Assembly (NCBI RefSeq): GCF_023278565.1
Contig: NC_064672.1
Coordinates: forward strand, 3,472,001 to 3,536,000
Reading direction: 5' to 3'
DNA length: 64,000 bases
DNA from: Colletotrichum lupini
Taxonomy: Eukaryota > Ascomycota > Sordariomycetes > Glomerellales > Glomerellaceae
Shown here in pieces: positions 59,672 through 64,000 of this stretch. Position numbers and translations under genes: made by a program. The notes below the pieces were generated by a model. It was not told where the DNA came from. It saw nothing but the letters and a program-made list of their open reading frames with translations, and searched no databases. Each line of letters opens with the position of its first letter. Position 1 is the stretch's first letter.

Positions 59672-62526
59672 TCAGCCGCTGCACATGATGCAGGACTCGG
59701 GGTTTTCGATGCTGCCTTGAGGGGAATTAGTAAGTGTCATAGGGAATAGATTTATGTGGGGTAACTCACAGGCAAGCACGGCCTCGGAGTAGATATCTAA
59801 CTCTCTCTCCTTGCTCTCCTCGGTCTTGTCCTCAGCATCGGGGGTCTTGCTGCCGGAGACGGGCAGCTCCTCAATCTTGAGAGTCTCAGCGGGCTCAGTG
59901 GGGAGCGCGCGAGGGCTGTCACCCTCGACGACATCGGCAGTGAAGTTGTCAGGCTTCTGAGCCGGGGCAGTTCTGGGAGGAGGAGGGGTGACGCTGGGGG
60001 TAGGGATGCCGTTGTCCTGAGAAGAAGAAGAGTCCTTCTTTGCGTACATGGGCCTGGGGACATTCACGACAGGGGCGGCGACGTGGCCAGGAGGAGGCGC
60101 ACGCTTCTTGAGAGCCTTGCCGACGGCGGCGTCAGCGATCTTGAGCGCCTCTTGGTCGACGGTGAACTGAATAGGGGCAGAAGCTGCCTGCGTACGCAGG
60201 TAGTACATGCCCGTCTTGAGACCAAGCTTCCAGCCGGCGAAGTGCATACTGGTGATCTTGCCCATTGTCGGGTCCTTCATGTGGATGTTGAGGGACTGGG
60301 ACTGGTCGATGAAGGCACCACGGTCGGCAGCCATCTGGACAACGGTGCGCTGGGATATCTCCCAGACAGTCTTGTACAGAGCCTTGACCTCAGCGGGAAT
60401 GTTGGGGATGTTCTGGATAGAACCATTCTCGGCGATGATACGGTTCTTCATGGCATCGGACCACAGGCCCATGTCGACGAGATCCTTCAACAACCAGGGG
60501 TTGACAACCTGGAACTCGCCGGCAAGAACACGACGTTGGTAGATGTTGGAGGTGTAGGGCTCGAAGCACTCGTTGTTGCCCAAGATCTGCGAAGTGGAGG
60601 CAGTAGGCATGGGAGCAACGAGCAAACTGTTGCGCACACCGTGCTCCTTGATCTGCTCCTTCAGAGAGTCCCAATCCCAGAGGTCAGAGGGCTTGACGTT
60701 CCACATGTCGTACTGGAGGATACCCTGGGAGATAGGGGAGCCCTCGTACGTGGAGTAAGTGCCCTCCTCCTTGGCCAGCTGAACAGACATGGTCAGAGCA
60801 GCATGGTAGATGGTCTCGAAGATCTTCTTGTTGAGATCACGGGCCTCAGGAGACTCGAAAGGCATGCGAAGGGCGAGGAAAGCATCAGCAAGACCCTGGA
60901 CACCAAGACCAATGGGGCGGTGACGCATGTTGCTGTTGCGAGCCTCGGGAACGGGGTAGTGGTTGACATCAATGATCTTGTTCAAGTTGCGGACAACGAC
61001 CTGAGTGACCTCGTGAAGCTTCTGGAAGTCGTAGACACCATCGTTGTAGTCAACGAAGGTGGGCAGGGCAAGGGAAGCCAAGTTGCAGACAGCGACCTCA
61101 TCGGGTGCGCAGTACTCGATGATCTCAGTGCAGAGGTTGGAGCTGCGGATAGTTCCGAGGTTCTTCTGGTTGCTCTTGCGGTTGGCAGCATCCTTGTAAA
61201 GCATGAAGGGGTTGCCAGTCTCGGTCTGAGCCTCGAGGATGGCATACCAAAGCTTCTGGGCCTTGATGGTCTTGCGACCCTTGCCCTCGCGCTCGTACTT
61301 CTCGTACAAGGCCTCGAACTCCTCGCCGTAGCAGTCAGCCAGGCCAGGGCACTCATTGGGGCACATGAGGGTCCAGTCGGCGTTCTTCTCGACTCTCTTC
61401 ATGAACAGATCGGGGATCCAGAGAGCGAGGAAAAGGTCACGGGCACGGACCTCCTCCTTGCCATGGTTCTTGCGCAAGTCCATAAACTCGAAGACGTCAG
61501 CGTGCCAGGGCTCAAGGTAAATGGCGAAAGCGCCAGGACGCTTGTTGCCACCCTGGTCGACGTAGCGAGCAGTGTTGTTAAAGACACGAAGCATGGGAAT
61601 GACACCGTTCGAGGTGCCGTTGGTGCCGGCAATATAGGAGCCAGTTGCACGGATACGGTGAGCGTTGAGACCAATGCCACCAGCCATTTTGGAGATCATG
61701 GCGCAGGTCTTGAGGGTGTCGTAGATACCCTCAATAGAGTCTTCCTTCATGTCGACGAGGAAGCATGAAGATAGCTGGCACTGGGGGGTACCAGCGTTGA
61801 AGAGTGTGGGGGAGGCGTGGGTGAAGAACTTGCTGGACATGAGGTTGTAGGTCTCGATGACGCGCTCGACGTTATCACCCCAGATGCCGACAGCAACACG
61901 CATGATCATGTGCTGGGGTCTCTCGGCAATCTTGCCATCAAGCTTGAGCAGGTATGATCTCTCCAGGGTCTTGAAGCCGAAGTATTGGTAGTTGAAGTCA
62001 CGGTCATAGACAATGGCAGAGTCGAGCTCTTCCTTGTGTCTCATGACGGCATCGTATGTCTCCTTGGCAATCATGGGAGACGCCCGGTTGTTTCTGGGGT
62101 TGACATAGTGGTAGAGGTCGCTAATGACCGAAGACCATTGCTTCTTGGTCTGCTTGTGGAGGTTGGAGACAGCTATGCGGGCAGCGAGGATGGCATAGTC
62201 GGGGTGGGTGACAGTCATGTATGCGGCAGTCTCGGCGGCCTGTTCATGAAATTGTTAGCACCCGGTAGAGAGAGGTAGAGGAGAGCAGTGTTTACCAAGT
62301 CATCAAGCTGCACAGTCGTGACACCACCGTAAACACCGGAGATAACCTTTTGGGTGATGGCAACCGGGTCAACGTGGTCCATGTCGAGGCCATAGCATAG
62401 CCTGGACACTCTGGCAGTAATCTTGTCGAACTGGACGCGCTCCTGGCGCCCGTCTGCGCTCAATTAGTATCGTGAGCGACCACTTAACGCGTCTGAGCAG
62501 TACATACCGCGCTTCCTCACGAACAT
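59672..62526 (-). CDS. rnr1: Ribonucleoside-diphosphate reductase large subunit (class Ia)
   Basis: Four exons on the minus strand: 62526-62508, 62453-62296, 62239-59770, 59715-59672; GT-AG and in phase, giving 896 aa. It reduces NDPs to dNDPs with the small subunit. The ATP-cone starts at [18 protein letters not shown]. Redox and radical cysteines fit the family: C213 (NAGTPQCQL), C429 with N427 and E431 in NLCTEI, and C444 (VCNL). The shuttle pair is C891/C894 in ESCIMCSG, and the radical-transfer pair YY is in GMYYLRT. The first exon is only 19 nt. The last intron (54 nt) is a multiple of three and stop-free, so unspliced mRNA would insert 18 residues just before the C-terminal CxxC. The promoter side and intron 1 carry ACGCGT sites, consistent with MBF-type S-phase control. 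Confidence 0.97.
62487..62492. promoter_or_regulatory. ACGCGT (MCB-type) site in RNR1 intron 1
   Basis: An exact ACGCGT palindrome inside the first intron of RNR1, about 40 bp from the start codon. In yeasts this is the MBF/DSC1 binding core that times RNR1 to S phase. Its function here is inferred. Confidence 0.5.
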
Positions 62527-62789
62527 GGTGCCTGAGTTCGGCTATGAGATTGTGGGAGACGGGGGGTTTTGGGTCGTCTCGCGGGAGACGTAGGAACACT
62601 CGAGAGCAAGAAGATGAAGGTGAATTGCTGTAGAAGAGAGATGGGGTATCAAGAGCACCAAGAATTAGAACTGTAATGGTGCTAGAAGAAGTTGCGTCAA
62701 GAGTGTTTGGGTTGTGGGAGGTTGAGAAGAGAATAGAAAGATGCCAGGAGGTGCTGCAGATACTTATGGCAGTGCCAATTCGCGTAGAA

Positions 62790-62795
62790 ACGCGT
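62790..62795. promoter_or_regulatory. ACGCGT (MCB-type) site upstream of RNR1
   Basis: An exact ACGCGT about 265 bp upstream of the RNR1 ATG, immediately preceded by a second partial core (CGCGTA at 62781-62786). Paired cores are usual in MBF targets. Confidence 0.55.
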
Positions 62796-63302
62796 CTACG
62801 GGTCTCAACGCCAAAGTGGACTTTAGCGCGACGAGGTAGGGGGGCAGGGGGGGCACGTCAAGGCATCAATAATAAATTGGCTGGCAAAAGGCCGCAAAAG
62901 TGGTTTTCTGGCCTTGTAGGCTAGGCATCTCCGCCCGTGCCCCTCGGTTCACGTTCGCATCCCCGAGCCAACACTTACCTGGGACACAATGGACGACTGT
63001 AGAAAGAACGGACAATCTCAATCTCACAGCTGGCAACCACTGGACTTGACTAATGCTAAGGTACGTACGACTGACTGGCTTGGAAATCAAGTCTGACAAC
63101 AACTCCACTGTGGATGGATTGTTGTTTGTCTCTTCCCATTCTTCTATATATATATAGATATCTTATATATCACTTCCCATCTGACGCGGGTTGCCGCTTG
63201 CAACGGAGAGATGACTTCACATTTGTCCCGAGGAACTGTCCTGCTTGGAATGCACTCTGAAACTCTTTAATTGATTTTACTCGCGTCAAACCGATTAGTC
63301 GG

Positions 63303-63402
63303 GTGCAGTGCACGCGTTGACCCCTCATCACCGTTTCAGCGCAGCGATGCGGTGGTGCACTTTAATGGATTTTTCTGTAGGCACTTTACGCGTGCACTGC
63401 AC
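63303..63402. repeat. Perfect 15-bp inverted repeat carrying ACGCGT at both inner ends
   Basis: GTGCAGTGCACGCGT at 63303-63317 and its exact reverse complement at 63388-63402, separated by 70 bp. Each arm holds one ACGCGT (63312-63317 and 63388-63393) facing inward. It may be a pair of factor-binding sites or the ends of a very small element; the DNA outside both arms shares the word GTCG, too little to call a target-site duplication. Confidence 0.8.
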
Positions 63403-63576
63403 GTCGCTTCATGGTGGAGGTTCCACTCCATCACGATGTCACGTGAGAGAGGCCAAAATCAATTAAACAGCCTCAGTGAGATTGAGGCCAAACGACGTCA
63501 CGACTATATCAATTGGCGTTTTCCTGCCTCGAAGACATGAAATTTTGAAGCTTGAAGACATCATTGCCCATTATCC

Positions 63577-64000
63577 ATGAGAGGATTCTCACCTCTGTTC
63601 CTCACCAGAGCACGGCCGCAACAGTTGATTCAACCATTGCATAGAAGCTTTCTGTCATCGCCATCACCCATACTCACAATGGCCACTCCCACAGAGGCCT
63701 GTAAGCCGGCATACCAGCCCCGCTATATTGATGTGTGTAACTCACGCTCGTCAAACTTACTCATGATTCAGCGTGATAACCCTCTATTCTTGGTAGATTG
63801 GCATCAACTTGGCCGATCCCATCTTCAGAGGTCTGCACCACGGCAAGCAACGGCACCCTAACGACCTTGCCGGGGTCATCTCAAGAGCGAAGGAAGTCGG
63901 ATGCACCAAGCTGATAGTCACGGGGTCCGACTTCACCAGCTCCAGAGATGCCCTGGATATTGCAAAAGACTACCGTGAGTCAAATAGATGTGCACCTTAC
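63577..64000 (+). CDS. TatD-family metal-dependent nuclease, N-terminal part (partial, runs off right edge)
   Basis: Exon 1 is 63577-63732, exon 2 is 63797-63974, and a donor GTGAGT at 63975 opens an intron that reaches the window end. The spliced start reads YIDIGINLADPIFRG, then HGKQRHPNDL and VTGSDFTSSRDAL, the N-terminal pattern of eukaryotic TATDN1/yeast Tat-D, a 3'-5' exonuclease/endonuclease implicated in DNA degradation and repair. The metal-binding residues lie further downstream, outside the window. Two starts are possible: 63577, whose first 34 residues are basic and rich in Ser, Arg, Leu and Gln like a mitochondrial presequence, and 63679 (CACAATGG context) without it. The gene shares a divergent promoter with RNR1. 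Confidence 0.85.

Larger units (their letters stand above)
62527..63576. other. Divergent promoter region, RNR1 / TatD
   Basis: About 1.05 kb between two divergent starts. It holds ACGCGT sites at 62790, 63312 and 63388, a 15-bp inverted repeat at 63303-63317 and 63388-63402, a TA run at about 63146-63158, and a TCACGTGA motif at about 63438-63445. A purine-rich run near 62620-62760 is the CT-rich RNR1 leader on the minus strand. Confidence 0.65.

Noticed and set aside
60083..61768. 561-codon open frame on the plus strand
   Set aside because: Exact antisense of RNR1 exon 3. The strong C/G third-position bias of RNR1 removes stops from the opposite strand; the product is a Val/Leu/Asp-rich chain without a domain.
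1..64000. CRISPR arrays, operons, prophage or bacterial mobile elements
   Set aside because: The DNA is fungal nuclear: no regularly spaced repeats, no transposase or integrase frame, and genes have introns and separate promoters.

Overview
The window is nuclear DNA of a filamentous ascomycete (Pezizomycotina, most likely Sordariomycetes; the order cannot be settled from sequence alone). The reasons are: protein genes split by 47-154 nt GT-AG introns with recognisable branch sites; fungal families such as a CFEM GPI-anchored protein, a CAP20/perilipin-like protein, a fungal MHYT membrane regulator, Ede1 and Cia1; and an AT-rich block almost free of CpA/TpG, the expected scar of repeat-induced point mutation (RIP).

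Layout from left to right: N-terminus of an unrecognised Ser/Pro-rich protein (minus, runs off the left edge); MHYT-domain membrane protein (minus); a 5.5-kb interval without a supported gene; CIA1 (plus); a 2.6-kb interval holding the RIP-like block; a WW-domain protein with a Gln/His-rich tail (plus); a small ER-type membrane protein ending in KKRL (minus); alpha-tubulin (plus); Ede1 (plus), tail to tail with Sec6 (minus); a pirin with an N-terminal hydrophobic segment (minus); and a CAP20-like protein (minus). A 12.4-kb interval without a convincing gene follows. To its right are a DENN-domain protein (plus), a short decayed coding relic, the snoRNP assembly factor BCD1 (plus), a CFEM protein (minus), a 6-kb gene-poor interval, ribonucleotide reductase large subunit (minus) and, divergently, a TatD-type nuclease that runs off the right edge (plus). 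Most exon structures were built by hand from the frame, splice-site consensus and family conservation, because single open reading frames miss first and last exons.

The genes are mainly conserved housekeeping functions: cytosolic Fe-S assembly, cytoskeleton, endocytosis and exocytosis (Ede1, Sec6, DENN), deoxynucleotide synthesis and snoRNP assembly. They do not form a biosynthetic cluster or defence island. The RNR1/TatD intergenic region is the most structured non-coding stretch: it carries MCB-type ACGCGT sites, two of them inside a perfect 15-bp inverted repeat. Repeated intergenic words (TACGGAGTA; TAAGG/CCTTA-type tracts) and the gene relic are the other signals that genes do not explain. 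I did not find a clearly new multi-gene system. The closest candidates are the uncharacterised MHYT sensor, the KKRL membrane protein and the RNR1/TatD control region.
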